Made by a program: the position numbers and the translations under genes
Source of the DNA: Toxonevra muliebris
Taxonomy: Eukaryota; Arthropoda; Insecta; Diptera; Pallopteridae
Assembly (NCBI GenBank): GCA_963691655.1
Contig: OY829330.1
Location: 20,709,389-20,773,388 of the forward strand
Direction of reading: 5' to 3'
Length of the DNA stretch: 64,000 nucleotides
Notes under the pieces: model-generated
Databases searched by the model: none
What the model was told of the DNA's origin: nothing
What the model saw: the letters and a program-made list of their open reading frames with translations, nothing else
Part shown: one piece after another, positions 22,584 to 32,469 of the stretch
How positions within the stretch are numbered: position 1 is the stretch's first letter
Layout: every line of letters begins with the position of its first letter

Positions 22584-23400
22584 GTATACATTTCTTAACA
22601 TAGCATTAAAGATTTGGGTAAGGTACTTGAAGCCTGCATCCGGCATTTTTTGTAGAATTTTCCCAGTAATGAGATCGTAGCCAGGTGCTTTATTTGGTTT
22701 CAGGTTCTTTATGACACTTCTGACTTAATTTTTTGCAAACAGTTTTATAGGCAGCCCGTTTGCCCAAGGTATTGAAGAAAAGATTTTATTTGTGATTCCA
22801 CATTAACTTGATCTGGTTCGCTAGGAAAAGGCATAAAAACTTTTTCAAGAAGTTTTGCAAATGTGTGCTTTTTCTTTGTCGCTTTTTGCTTATACACCAG
22901 TTTCTGTTTTATTTGGAGCTGTGTGAATGGTTGGCTGCTTAAATCTTTTAGTAGCCTTCCAGAGTGAATAATTAGTAGATTCTGATGCTGTAAGACTTGA
23001 AAGGTAATCCTCAAGCTCTTTATTGTGTTGGTTGTGGAAGGTTTCTTTAAGGTCTTTTATTGCTTTATTCAGTTTGGTTTTGTCATTAGAGTGCCTAGTG
23101 GTTTGCCATACTTTTCTTAGTTTCGTTTTAAGATAAGTTTTTCTCTAATAGATGGATGAATTTCCGCCGTTTTGCAATCTGACTTTTGTTGCGGAGTTGA
23201 AGCCCAAGCTGCTTCTCTAACAGTTTTATTGAATGAAAATATAACTTCCTCAATATCTAAGTCGCTTTTGAGTTGAGTATTTACAGTGGAGTCGAAAATT
23301 TGCCTAAAGTTGTGCCAATTAGTTTTTCTATTGTGCAAGGGTGGTGGTTTCGAGGTTGTTTTGGCATCAGAGAGAATTATATATAAATACTTAAATATGA
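22584..23400 (-). pseudogene. Jockey LINE ORF2, N-terminal part of RT
   Basis: Right to left: KTNWHNFRQIFDST, REAAWASTPQQKSD (frame 23117-23407), then HTFAKLLEKVFMPFPSE (22745-23014) and NLKPNKAPGYDLITGKILQKMPDAGFKYLTQIFNAML. This is the stretch between endonuclease and RT palm in Jockey. It ends at 22584 beside repeat X. The RT palm and C-terminal half lie at 7040-7936 on the same strand. The endonuclease is gone beyond about 23400. Confidence 0.88.
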
Positions 23401-23432
23401 GTAACAATTGCAGAATGTAGCAGTATATATAT

Positions 23433-24009
23433 GGATGTCACTTGGCAAGAAATAATATATCAAATGGAAATTTACAAAACTAGTTTTAACAAATCATGCA
23501 AATGTCTAAATAAAAAAAAAACATTATAAAGAAACAATTCAAAAACATGTTTTAGTACTAGTAGAACATTATAATAATATCAGAACAATACGTTTTAATT
23601 GTTTAAAAGATCTCGCACCAGACCAAATGTTAATAGCAAAACAACTATTTAGCTAATTGAGAGACAATATTTTGAAGATATTCGCAAAGCATAACATTCA
23701 CATAAAAATACCCGCAACAATTAATACACCAGTAAAACTGGAGGAAGAAATAAAATGTAGTAGTGAAAGTGACGATACAGATGAGGACATTACACACCAG
23801 AAATATTCAAAATCAAATGACATACAAGACATGTATTCTGTCAAAATGCCTCAATCAAATACAGAATTTCTGAGCTTAGCTTCGAAACTCATTTCTGACT
23901 TCGATGGCAAGCATGAAAACTTAAGAAATTTTCTGGATTCCTTAGAGCTGATTAACTATATAAAAGAGACCAATGAAAACTTAGCCATTAATCTTGTTAT
24001 GACAGAGGT
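23433..24009 (+). pseudogene. gag: Gypsy B gag, N-terminal part
   Basis: A frame beginning MDVTWQEIIYQMEIYKTSF is broken in an A run near 23515-23525. It resumes as HVLVLVEHYNNIRTIRFNCL and then LRDNILKIFAKHNIHIKIPA. The capsid start EFLSLASKLISDFDGKHENLRNFLDSLELI is the typical 412/mdg1 gag signature. It ends at about 24009, at the foreign insert. Confidence 0.82.
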
Positions 24010-25080
24010 TCTCAACTGTGCTCATCCTACGCCCCCTCCCCCCCGCCCCCCTTTTCGAATTCGTGGCAAACCCACGCCTCCCCTACTTTGATTTTCACAG
24101 AACAATTTTTTATGCTGGTTTACTATTTTTTAAATTAAATCTTGCCCGCCTTGATAAAATTCTGGTTTTTCCGTAGTTTGGATGAGGTTCTGGTTAGTTT
24201 GCGTCGAAGATAAACTAGGCTAGTAAATGTATTTAGTAGTTGAATTGTTCCTCGGGAAGAAAACTAGGATGGTGAAGTTTTAGTGACGTTTTAGTTGGAA
24301 ATTTGCTAGCTTAAACTAACCAAATAATTAATAAATATAGTCAATCATGCATTATCTTAAGTGATTCCTCATGTTAAAGTTTTTGATAGTAAAAGGTAGT
24401 CGAGAAATTAACCAAAGGCAAAAAAAAAACACTGTTAAAATTTATTTGAACTATAGTTCTTTGAAAATGGTATTTTACATTCGATTTTTTTTTAAATAAT
24501 AGCTTTTAACAATTTGTCGTATTTTTGCGTTTAAAGCTATTATCGATGCGTCTCTGCAGTACACACTGTTGCGATTTCTTCGCATTGAAATCGTAACAGC
24601 TGATTTTCATTTCTATCTGCCACATACAAGAGATTTTTAGTTGAGATTTCTACCTGTTCAATTAACTATTAAGTTAAATATAAGTAAATATTAGAATAAA
24701 TGTATTAATATACAAAATAATATCAAACATTTCTGAATATGTTCTTTTTGTTCACTTTTTTCATTTCACTTCCTCTTCGTCTTTATGGAAACGTAAGAGT
24801 TTGAGTTTTCGGGATGACAAAAGAGGGGAACTGTGAATGTTCGAAAAAAAACGATGCGTCAAAGTCGCAGATGTGTGTGCACGCTCATATGAAATAATGG
24901 GTTGCATTGTTGTAATTTTTTACGTTGCGGATTCGCAGCAATAAAATCGCAACTGTGGTGTGTGCGTACCTTAAGTCAGAAATGGAAAATGTGAAACTAA
25001 AAGGTGCATATTGTAGGTTTTAACATATAATATGAAAGAAAAAAAATTATTTTGTTAAACACAAAATATTATGATTTCGG
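24010..25080. mobile_element. Unidentified insert in Gypsy B gag
   Basis: About 1.07 kb with no open frame splits gag between LVMTEV and EYLRASL. It starts with a C-rich stretch (24026-24054). A loosely inverted pair, around GTACACACTGTTGCGATTT (24559-24577) and AAATCGCAACTGTGGTGTGTGCGTACC (24944-24970), may be the ends of a small foldback or MITE. No exact target duplication or transposase was found. Confidence 0.5.
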
Positions 25081-25590
25081 CGCATTACAGAGTATTCAAA
25101 TATTTGTTTATTGAAATATCTCCGCGCCTCCCTTCAAATCAGTTCTAGTAAGTCCGCGAAAACTTACACCAAGGAGCTTGAAGATTTAACCAAATCTGTA
25201 GCTAAGGCAATGATTAAAAATTGCTGCGTAGAAAAAGTAAAAATAATAATGGAAGCTGGCCAATTCAATAACATGAATGAAGCAGTTAGCAAATTTGTTA
25301 ACAGTTGTACTGAGGCAACCGGCCAACAAAATGCCAATCTGCATTTTCAGCGCAAATGATTTAACGTACGATATAATAACTGGGTAGGTAACAGCTATTA
25401 CGACCAAGGTCGGGGACGAGTTCGTGGACGAAACTTTCAAGGACGTTATAGAGGCCATGGACAATACAACTACCATAATCACAATAACAACAGTAACAAT
25501 CACATTCGAAATCGAAATGTAAGAATCACTAATCAACAAAGTGTTTCGGAAAACTACGTTGTACCCCTGAATACAACAACCAATTAAATT
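25081..25590 (+). pseudogene. gag: Gypsy B gag, C-terminal part
   Basis: YTKELEDLTKSVAKAMIKN and AVSKFVNSCTEATGQQN continue the gag interrupted at 24009. An Arg/Gly/Asn-rich tail follows (RGRVRGRNFQGRYRGHGQYNY, in another frame). It replaces a zinc knuckle, as in Gypsy A. A stop at 25357-25359 and a frame change precede the tail. Confidence 0.78.
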
Positions 25591-25964
25591 TAAACAAAAT
25601 TTTCCACCTAAATCTAAATCTCAATAGTTATTTAACAATAAAAATCACATTTAATCATAAAAAATCAGTTTTCATTATTGATACTGGGGCCGATATTTCT
25701 ATCTTTAAAGTAAATTCAATTAAAAATCAAAGCTACATAAATTCTAACGAAAAAACAAAACTAAGTCGTATAGGTCAAGGGATAATAACATCTTTAGGAA
25801 CATCTACAGCAGACCTCATAATTGAAAATATTCGAATCACTCACAACTTTCAAATAGTTGATGAGACTTTTCCGATAACAGCCGATGGTATTAAAGGCCT
25901 AGATTTTATTAATAATTTTAACTGTATTTTGGATTACAAGCACAATCAAGATTGGTTAATCTAA
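25591..25964 (+). pseudogene. pol: Gypsy B aspartic protease
   Basis: SVFIIDTGADISIFKVNS retains an intact D-T-G active site. ITADGIKGLDFINNFNCILDY holds the second conserved motif (G-L-D-F-I in place of ILGxDFL). The frame ends with TAA at 25962-25964 just after DWLI. It is better preserved at the active site than the protease of Gypsy A. Confidence 0.82.
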
Positions 25965-26797
25965 CGTCCAAACAACGCTTATGAAAATATTGCGATTCGT
26001 ATGTATGAGACACCATACCCAAATGCCTATCTGTCCCAGGAAGATCAAGATTATCGTTCAATCCGAAGCACAAGATTTATTCATATAAAATCAAAAAATA
26101 TATGAAGGTATATTTATAGCCAATACAATTGCATCCAGTAAATGTCCCTATGTTCACATTATTAATACGACAGATGAAAATATTGTCATTAAAAATCAAA
26201 AAATAAAATCAGAAAAATTATCCGATTATGCATTTTTAAATGAATCTACAAATGAAATACACGCTCAAGAAATTTTGGAAAAATTATTTAAAAACTTTCC
26301 GGAATTTATAATGAAACGCCTTAAAGATTTGTGTTCAAATTTCACCGACATTTTTTCATTGGAAACCAATCAGTGTAAATAACTTTTATAGACAAAAATT
26401 CCATTTTAAAGATATCAGTAAATATTTAAAATTACAGAATACTCCACTCTCAAAAAGATGAAATTAATGAACAAGTAGATAAGCTTATAAAAGATAGCAT
26501 AGTGGAACCTTCAATCTCCAAATTTAATAACCCGATTTTATTAGAACCTAAAAAGCCTCTACCAGGTCAAACTAAAACTGCGATGGAGACTTGTAATTGA
26601 ATATAGGCAAATCAACAAAAAATTGGTGGCTGATAAATTCCCTTTGCCACGCATCGACGATACACTGGATCAATGGGGGCAGAGCAAAATACTTTTCGTG
26701 TCTTGATCTTATATTTGGTTTTCACCAGATTGAGCAAGATGAAGAGTCAAGAGATATAACCTCATTTTCTACTGAAAAAGTTCCTTTCGTTTCAAAA
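25965..26797 (+). pseudogene. pol: Gypsy B linker and RT N-terminal part
   Basis: In several frames: VINTTDENIVIKNQKI, then LIKDSIVEPSISKFNNPILL, EYRQINKKLVADKFPLPRIDDTLDQ and SCLDLIFGFHQIEQDEESRDITSFSTEKVPF. That covers RT up to just past motif A. Homology stops near 26797, well before the YIDD box. Stops and frameshifts are frequent. Confidence 0.85.
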
Positions 26798-27355
26798 GAC
26801 TTCCTTACGGCATCAAATGCTCTCAAATATTCATTAAAAACTCTATGGTTGCACTCAACAGTACCCAATGTTTCGTGATGATAGGCCGTTGAAAATTTTA
26901 ATTCAATATTTAATAGCTTGCATAGTTCGGTAAATACTTCATTTTTAAATTCTGTCCTTAAGTCTGATTTGATTGAGTTCATCGAACCATATATTAAAAT
27001 ATAGTTTTCAAAAATTGCACGAGCAACCGTATTTGCACTTTTATCGATCGTTACCAATCGTTACCAAATACTTTGATAAGTCACACATTAGCGTTAAAGC
27101 ATACTTTTTCCCATAATTAGATTCAAGTAATGGACCAATAGTGTCCAGAACGACTATATCAAAAGGATTTATTGGTGTTGGAGTTAAAACTAGCTCTTCT
27201 TTATTTTCAGGTTTTACTTTTTTTAAGTTACACTTGTCGAAATTTTTTACAAAAGTAATTGCTACTTCTGTTACATTTTTCCAGAAATATTTAGTTTTTA
27301 ATTTTGCATATAATTTCTTATAGCCACAATGTCCTCCTAGGAGTATTCCGTGCAA
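26798..27355 (-). pseudogene. pol: Gypsy C integrase
   Basis: The zinc region reads GGHCGYKKLYAKLKTKYFW with CNLKKVKP. The core begins PFDIVVLDTIGPLLESNYGKKYALTLMCD with an intact first Asp, then SIKSDLRTEFKN (second Asp) and TLGTVECNHRVFNEYLRAF (Glu). A duplicated TIGN/TIDK junction near 27050 shifts the frame. The C-terminal half is lost at the junction with Gypsy B. Confidence 0.9.
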
Positions 27356-27980
27356 ATTGTAAAAAATACATCATCTTTCGGCCATTCTATTGTAAGAATT
27401 TTCTAATTGACAGCTTCATTTTCGAGCCTCAAAAGCATTTCATCTAAAGTCAATAATTCGTTTTCAATCAAAATATTCAAAAATAGTACAATTTTAAATT
27501 TTATAAAAATTTTTATGCGCACTTTAGTTAATTTATCATTTGTATATAAAATTTCAGATCTGATTTTTGCTATTTTATTGTTTTATTGCTAACTATCATT
27601 TGTTTTTCTTAAATTTGCTTAGACATTCCGCGGTTTGTCACAGCAAGGATTTCTCTATTTGCGTTTTTCAATTCGTCAATTGAAATTCGCGAGAGTGCAT
27701 CTGCGGCCACATTGTGTGTGCCTTTTATGTATTCTATTGTGAAGTTATACTCTGATAGTTCTAACCTGATTCTAGTTAATTTTGAAGATGGGTCTTTTAT
27801 GTTAAATAAGTATACTAGAGGTCTATGATCGGACCTGGCGGTAAATTGAGTCCAATAAACATATGGTCTAAATTGCGTAATTGCAAAATGAATAGCTAAA
27901 AGTTCCTGTCCAATAGTAGGTTTCTTTTGTTCTGCGTTATTGAAAGATTGATGCAAAATAAATCGATAAAGCATTTCCAT
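27356..27980 (-). pseudogene. pol: Gypsy C RNase H C-terminal part and tether
   Basis: Frame 27609-27980 reads KPTIGQELLAIHFAITQFRPYVY, RSDHRPLVYLFNIKDPSSKLTRIRLELSEY and HNVAADALSRISIDELKN, almost the same as Gypsy A. The spacer to integrase (27356-27608) is degenerate but still follows Gypsy A order. Confidence 0.9.
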
Positions 27981-28308
27981 TAAAATCTTGACTTACGTCT
28001 ACTGTTGTTAAGAACTTTTTGGTAAAATCAGGGTATTGCAGAAGTTGTGGAGATATGAAACATGCTTTCAACTCTTCGAAAGCTTTCTCGTATTTGTTAT
28101 CCCAATCAAAATTAACGTTTTTCCGAGTTATGTAATTCAACGGTGCTGCTAATGAAGCAAAGTTTTGAATAAATCTTCTATAATAATTAGCAAAGGCCAC
28201 GAATCTCTTAACTGCATCTTTATTATTTGGAATTGGATACTTTAGAATTGTTTTTGAATCGTCTGGAAGAAGACCTTTTGAAGTGCACTTGTGACCAAGA
28301 AAAATCAT
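27937..28308 (-). pseudogene. pol: Gypsy C RT connection and RNase H start
   Basis: It reads MIFLGHKCTSKGLLPDDSK, KRFVAFANYYRRFIQNFASLAAPL and AFEELKACFISPQLLQYPDFTKKFLTTVDVSQDF. The RNase H first Asp is in TTVDVSQ. A frame change near 27960 joins it to the next part. Confidence 0.9.
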
Positions 28309-28330
28309 TTCAGACCTAAAAAAGTTCCAT

Positions 28331-28906
28331 TTATAAGGATTGATTTTTAAATGGAATTTTCTGAAAGTTTCGAAAACACGTTTTTAAATTCTTTAAATGA
28401 TGTTGTTTACTGCATCCAATTACAGTTATGTCATCGACATACAAAAATACTTGATGTGGTGCAAGACCTGAAAATGCAATTGACATCATGCTCGAAAAAG
28501 AATTTGGAGCGATATTTAAACAAAACGGTAAGACTTTCCATCGAAATGAACCACTATCTGTACTAAAAGATGAAATATCTCTTGAATCTACGTGAAGAGG
28601 TATTTGGTAAAAACCGGTAAATAAGTCGAGAATTAAAAAATATTTAGCTCGACAAAGGTTGTCTAAAATGTCATCGATACGCGGGAGAGGAAATTTATCT
28701 GCTATCAACTTTTTATTTACCGCTCTATAATCAGAACACATTCTATAAGCCATTTGTGCGTCAATGCTCTTTTTTGGTACTAAAATTAAAGGACTATTGC
28801 AATTTGACTGATTAAGCTCTATTAAATCATTTTCCAAAAATTTTTTGACTTGTGTATCAACTTCACTTTTCTGTGAATGTGGCAAGCAATAGTTTTTGAT
28901 GTACAC
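28331..28906 (-). pseudogene. pol: Gypsy C reverse transcriptase
   Basis: A 191-codon frame: NSPLILVPKKS, CSDYRAVNKKLIADKFPLPR, FLILDLFTGFYQIPLHVDSRD (motif A), FRWKVLPFCLNIAPNSF and VFLYVDDITVIGCSKQHH (intact YVDD). It ends near 28331 through a frameshift in the fingers/thumb region. It retains the N-terminal LVPKKS part that Gypsy A lacks. Confidence 0.93.
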
Positions 28907-29290
28907 AAGTGAAGCATCGTTTACTCTTATTATCTTTTACCTGGTTTGGTATTTGATTCTCTAATAACTTTTTTAGTTTTTCGATGCGTTTATATTCTGA
29001 GTTAACTTCATAAATTGACTAAACATATAATTTTTCAAGACTTTCCGACCTAATATTAAAATTTTGGATACATTTAAATTTTTCTGTTGTGTTTACTACA
29101 CGCATAACTGGTGTACTTGAATTTACAATGTATTTACCAATAAATACTTCATTGCAAGCCTCTTGAGAGTCTATAAAAATTGGTTCCGTAACTTTTTTTA
29201 ATTTAAAAACTCTAAACACCTCACATCTTGGTGGAATTATACAATTTTTGTTACTTGTACCATTTACGATAGGAATTTTCAACATATTAT
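28907..29290 (-). pseudogene. pol: Gypsy C protease-RT linker
   Basis: It reads NMLKIPIVNGTSNKNCIIPPRCEVFRVFKL, FIDSQEACNEVFIGKYIVNSS and VMRVVNTTEKFKCIQNFN, aligning with 10470-10700 of Gypsy A. It is cut near 29290 where R1-type coding begins on the other strand. Confidence 0.85.
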
Positions 29291-29295
29291 TGTAA

Positions 29296-30500
29296 TACCA
29301 AAACGGCGACTGAAAAGGCGTTTCCAACGTACCGGACGAACCGGGTCTGTGAGTGTTCCCCAGTGTAGGAGCGAATATTGCCGTGAAATGAATGTGTATA
29401 AAGAAATGATTGTGCGTGTGAAAGAAAATGAATGGATAAATTTTGTTAATTGTAATAGTGAGGATTCGTGGGGTAGAGTAACAAAAATTTTCCGGGGTAA
29501 AAAAACAGTGGATGTGTGTGCTCTTCCTGTTGGCAACTCTACGCTGTCAACATGGAGGGATTGTGTGAACGTTCTCTTGAATGAGTTTTTCCCTAGGGCG
29601 GAGGAGTCCTTTTCGAGGATGGATGTTCCAATTCCAACTTTAGAAGATGTGGAATTAGGGTAAGAATTTGGTCTGGATAAGTGTAGGAGGTCCCCAGGTA
29701 TGGATGGTCTGACTGGAGAGATGTGCAAACGTCTCTGGAAGGTCATTCCGGAATACCTGGCTGCCATTTATGACAAGCGCATATGGGAGGGATCTTTTTT
29801 GCGTGAGTGGAAAACTGCAAGGGTAGTAGTTCTCCTGTAGTCTCCCTAATATATCCGAAGTAATCCTAGGTCTTATCGGGGCATCAGTCTTTTGCCGGTG
29901 CTTGGCAAGGTACTGGTGGAGCGACTTCAGGAGAAAATTGCTCAGTTATCGGATAGATAGTTTGGATTTAAAAAGGGATGTAGTGTTGAGGATGCATGGA
30001 TGTATGTTAGGAATGCAGTTAGTGTGAGTGGGAACAAGTATGTTCTGGGGGTGTTTGTAGATTTTAAGGGGGCGTTCGACTACCTGCGCTGGGATAGAGT
30101 GATTGAGCGTTTGACTGAGCTGGACTGTCAGGAACTTAGCTTGTGGCGAAGTTATTTTTCTGACAGAAAGGCATGTGTGATTGTGGTAATGAAAGAATTG
30201 AGATTGAGGTGGTTCGTGGCTGTCCGCAAGGTTCTATATGTGGTCCATTTGTGTAAATGTTGTGCGTATGCAGATGATCTTCTCATTTTAGAGGGTCAGT
30301 CTAGGTTAGACTTAGAAAGGATGGCGGAGCGATTTCTAGGGTTAGCTCATAGTTGGGGGTCTGTGGTTGGGGGGGAAATCTCGGTGGAAAAGACTGTGAC
30401 AATGCTGCTCAAGGGCAGGTTGTCATCGTCTTGCCCACCAGTGATTCGTGTGAATGGGGTCAGTGTCAGGTATGAGACGCAAGTCACGTATTTGGATTGA
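29296..30500 (+). pseudogene. R1 ORF2, RT domain
   Basis: It starts KRRLKRRFQRTG and YKEMIVRVKENEWINFV, then RSPGMDGLTGEMCKRLWKVIPEYL, YRGISLLPVLGKVLVERL, GFKKGCSVEDAW, VFVDFKGAFDYLRWDRV and CCAYADDLLILEG (intact YADD). Stops lie near 29661, 29838, 29850 and 29958, and the P-Q-G-S region before YADD is damaged near 30200-30250. A TGA near 30498 separates it from the next part. Confidence 0.92.
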
Positions 30501-31429
30501 CCTTGAGTGAGAGGATGAATTTTGTACCCCTTCTAATTAGGTTAAAAGAGCGGTTGTTGAATGTTGTGGGACAAGTACGCCGTATTGTCAGGTGTGACGG
30601 GGGCCTCAGCCGGCGTGCGGTTCGTACCATGTATCATGGTTTGTTTGTGGCTTGTGCCGCTTACGGATCGGCTGTGTGGCACGAGACCGCCACGCAGGTT
30701 GTGGGTAGGACGCGTGTCCTTTCGTGTCAGCGTGTGATACTTCTGGCTTGTTTGCCGGTGTGTCGCACGGTGTCCACGGAAGCAATGCAAGTGTTGATGG
30801 GTGTGCCTCCGTTAGATTTAGTTGTGATTCAGCGTGCGTGTATGTTTAGAATTAAGAGAAGAATGAGTGTACCTCTGCTGCAGGATGAATGGATATCTGG
30901 TTCTGATACAGAGCTAGGTTACCTTGAGTGTAAGAGGATGTTACGTGAGTGTGTGACGTATGAGTTTATCAGGGAGGTTGGCTCGACGGCAGGGAACCCA
31001 GACTTTGGATTCAACCTGAGTCTGGGTTTCCTGCTGACGTTTCATGGGCCTTTTAACGCATATTTGCTTAAAAGACACTTGAGTGAGAGTGACGCCCCCC
31101 ACTTGTGGGGTGCAGAGTTGGAGGACTGGACGCACATCCTATGCGTTTGCCCCATTTACGACGATTGCCGTAATATCGAGTGGATGGGTATTACACATAG
31201 TGATGAGCGCTGGAATGTAAGTAATGCGTTGTCCACAAGTGATTTTGTTGCTGCATTGAGGGATTTTGAGAAAGGGGTTTTTAAGTGGCGTAGGCGCTCG
31301 GGGGGTTCAGTAAAAATAAGTCCAGGTGTGAATCTTTGCTTAAAGGGAATGAGTGAGTGCGTGATGGACGTATGGGGGTGGGCCTTGAGTTTTCTGTTCG
31401 ACGTTGTTCGGTTGTTGTCTCTGTGGTAG
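30497..31429 (+). pseudogene. R1 ORF2, C-terminal part
   Basis: A 310-codon open frame: TLSERMNFVPLLIRLKERLL, AYGSAVWHETATQV, RVILLACLPVCRTVSTEAMQVLMGVPPLDL and LTFHGPFNAYLLKRHLSESDAP...GAELEDWTHILCVCPIY. The last resembles the R1 C-terminal zinc region (L-T-G-H-G-x-F, then C-C-H-C), with G-H-G replaced by F-H-G and the first Cys altered. It ends with TAG at 31427-31429. Confidence 0.9.
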
Positions 31430-32074
31430 GTGGTGTCCGAATCGTCGCATTAATCGGCGCATAGCTATTTACTTGTTTGTTTGTTGTTGGGGTATCTGTG
31501 TGCACTGGGGGGTTGGTGTCAGCAATGGCGCTTCTGCTGTGAGCCGAGGCACAGCCATTCTGATGAAAAACCAATTACCTCAGACGGTCTTGCTGATACT
31601 TGTATGTTATGTGTGTGCGCATAGTCTTGTGGTGTTCTTTGTTGTTATCGGCCACCAGTCCGGAGCTGAACGGAGTTCAACTGGCAGTAGCTTCGGCTAC
31701 GAGACCTGACCAGAAGCCTAATTTTGGTACCACGGGGATCAGGAGCCCGTTGGAGTTCACTCCAGCCTGATCGATGGGAACGGCCCTTCGGGGAGTTTCG
31801 TGGTGGCTTTGGTTAAAACCCAAAGGTACGCGGGAAGAGCATGTTGCTCCGTGTGGAGTTGCATTGCAACCGGGTGCTAGGACCCATAGACTAGCAGAGG
31901 CTTATATAGGCCTCGATCCTCACCAAGGAGGGTGTGGTACCATTGGTACCACACGGCTGGAATTTTCATCTCTTGCGAAGCGTTGGTCAGCGCTTGTTAT
32001 GACACGTTGTGCTTTGAGCATCGTGGGGTTAAGCCAATCTGGCAGGCACTCACGTAAGGCCCGACAATCATTGT
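31430..32074 (+). other. R1 3' untranslated region
   Basis: About 645 bp, GC-rich, with several inverted repeats. The clearest is GTGTGGTACC-ATT-GGTACCACAC at 31932-31954. A structured 3' UTR is the RNA feature recognised by R1/R2-type RTs. It ends at 32074, directly before the 28S target sequence. Confidence 0.8.
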
Positions 32075-32410
32075 TGTCCCTATCTACTATCTAGCGAAAC
32101 CACATCCAAGGGAGCGGGCTTGGAATAATTAGCCGGAAAAGAAGACCCTGTTGAGTTGGACTCTAGTCTGGCAGTGTAAGGAGACATAAGAGGTGTAGCA
32201 TAAGCGGGAGATTTTCAATTTCGGTTATTTATCGACAATGAAATGCCACTACTCTTATTGTTTCCTTACTTACTTGATTAAGTGGAACGTGTGTCATTGC
32301 TTAGCCATTATACGGATATATTTATATATCTTATATCTATTGGGGTTTGATGTAAGCTTCTTGATCAAAGTAGGAAGAGTTTGATATATAATTGTAAGCA
32401 AATTTTAATA
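32075..32410 (+). rRNA. 28S rRNA gene fragment, orphan and probably pseudogene
   Basis: From TGTCCCTATCTACTATCTAG through GAAAGAAGACCCTGTTGAG, CAGTGTAAGGAGACATAAG, TTTATCGACAATGAAAT and TTGATCAAAGTAGGAAGAG it follows dipteran 28S rRNA just downstream of the R1 site. I see substitutions at normally invariant positions (for example ACATCCAAGGGAGCG where ACAGCCAAGGGAACG is usual). It stops near 32410 instead of continuing to the 28S end. The strand and register match a transcription unit reading into R1 first. Confidence 0.9.
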
Positions 32411-32469
32411 AATGAAATAAAAATATATAATATGAAAATCACATACACCTCTGGTAAAGCAACAAACAA
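32411..32469. other. Spacer sharing 25 bp with the 337-bp repeat
   Basis: AAATAAAAATATATAATATGAAAATC near 32417-32442 recurs at 40405-40430 inside the tandem repeat zone. It may be a scrap of that repeat joined to the 28S fragment. The AT-rich composition makes coincidence possible. Confidence 0.4.

Larger units (their letters stand above)
23433..26797 (+). mobile_element. Gypsy LTR retrotransposon B, truncated
   Basis: Gag, protease and the start of RT of a Gypsy element related to A and C are present in order on the plus strand, but no LTR is visible on either side. Gag is interrupted by a 1.07-kb insert. The element stops inside RT near 26797, where minus-strand Gypsy C sequence begins. 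Confidence 0.88.
26798..29290 (-). mobile_element. Gypsy LTR retrotransposon C, truncated at both ends
   Basis: The minus strand reads, right to left, pre-RT linker, RT, RNase H and integrase of a 412/mdg1-like element close to Gypsy A. Shared stretches include CIIPPRCEVFR and ADKFPLPR. It stops inside integrase at the junction with Gypsy B (about 26798). On the right it ends at the R1 element (about 29290), so gag, protease and LTRs are missing. Confidence 0.9.
29296..32074 (+). mobile_element. R1 non-LTR retrotransposon at the canonical 28S site, 5'-truncated
   Basis: RT and C-terminal protein of the R1 clade are followed by a GC-rich structured 3' UTR. That ends exactly at TGTCCCTATCTACT, the known R1 insertion point in 28S rRNA genes, after which 28S sequence runs on. 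The endonuclease and ORF1 are missing on the left, where Gypsy C begins. GC content is clearly higher than in the surroundings, as expected for an rDNA-adapted element. Confidence 0.93.

Noticed and set aside
22239..22598. 119-codon plus-strand frame
   Set aside because: It spans the right end of a hAT element and repeat X, so it is a composite of unrelated sequence.
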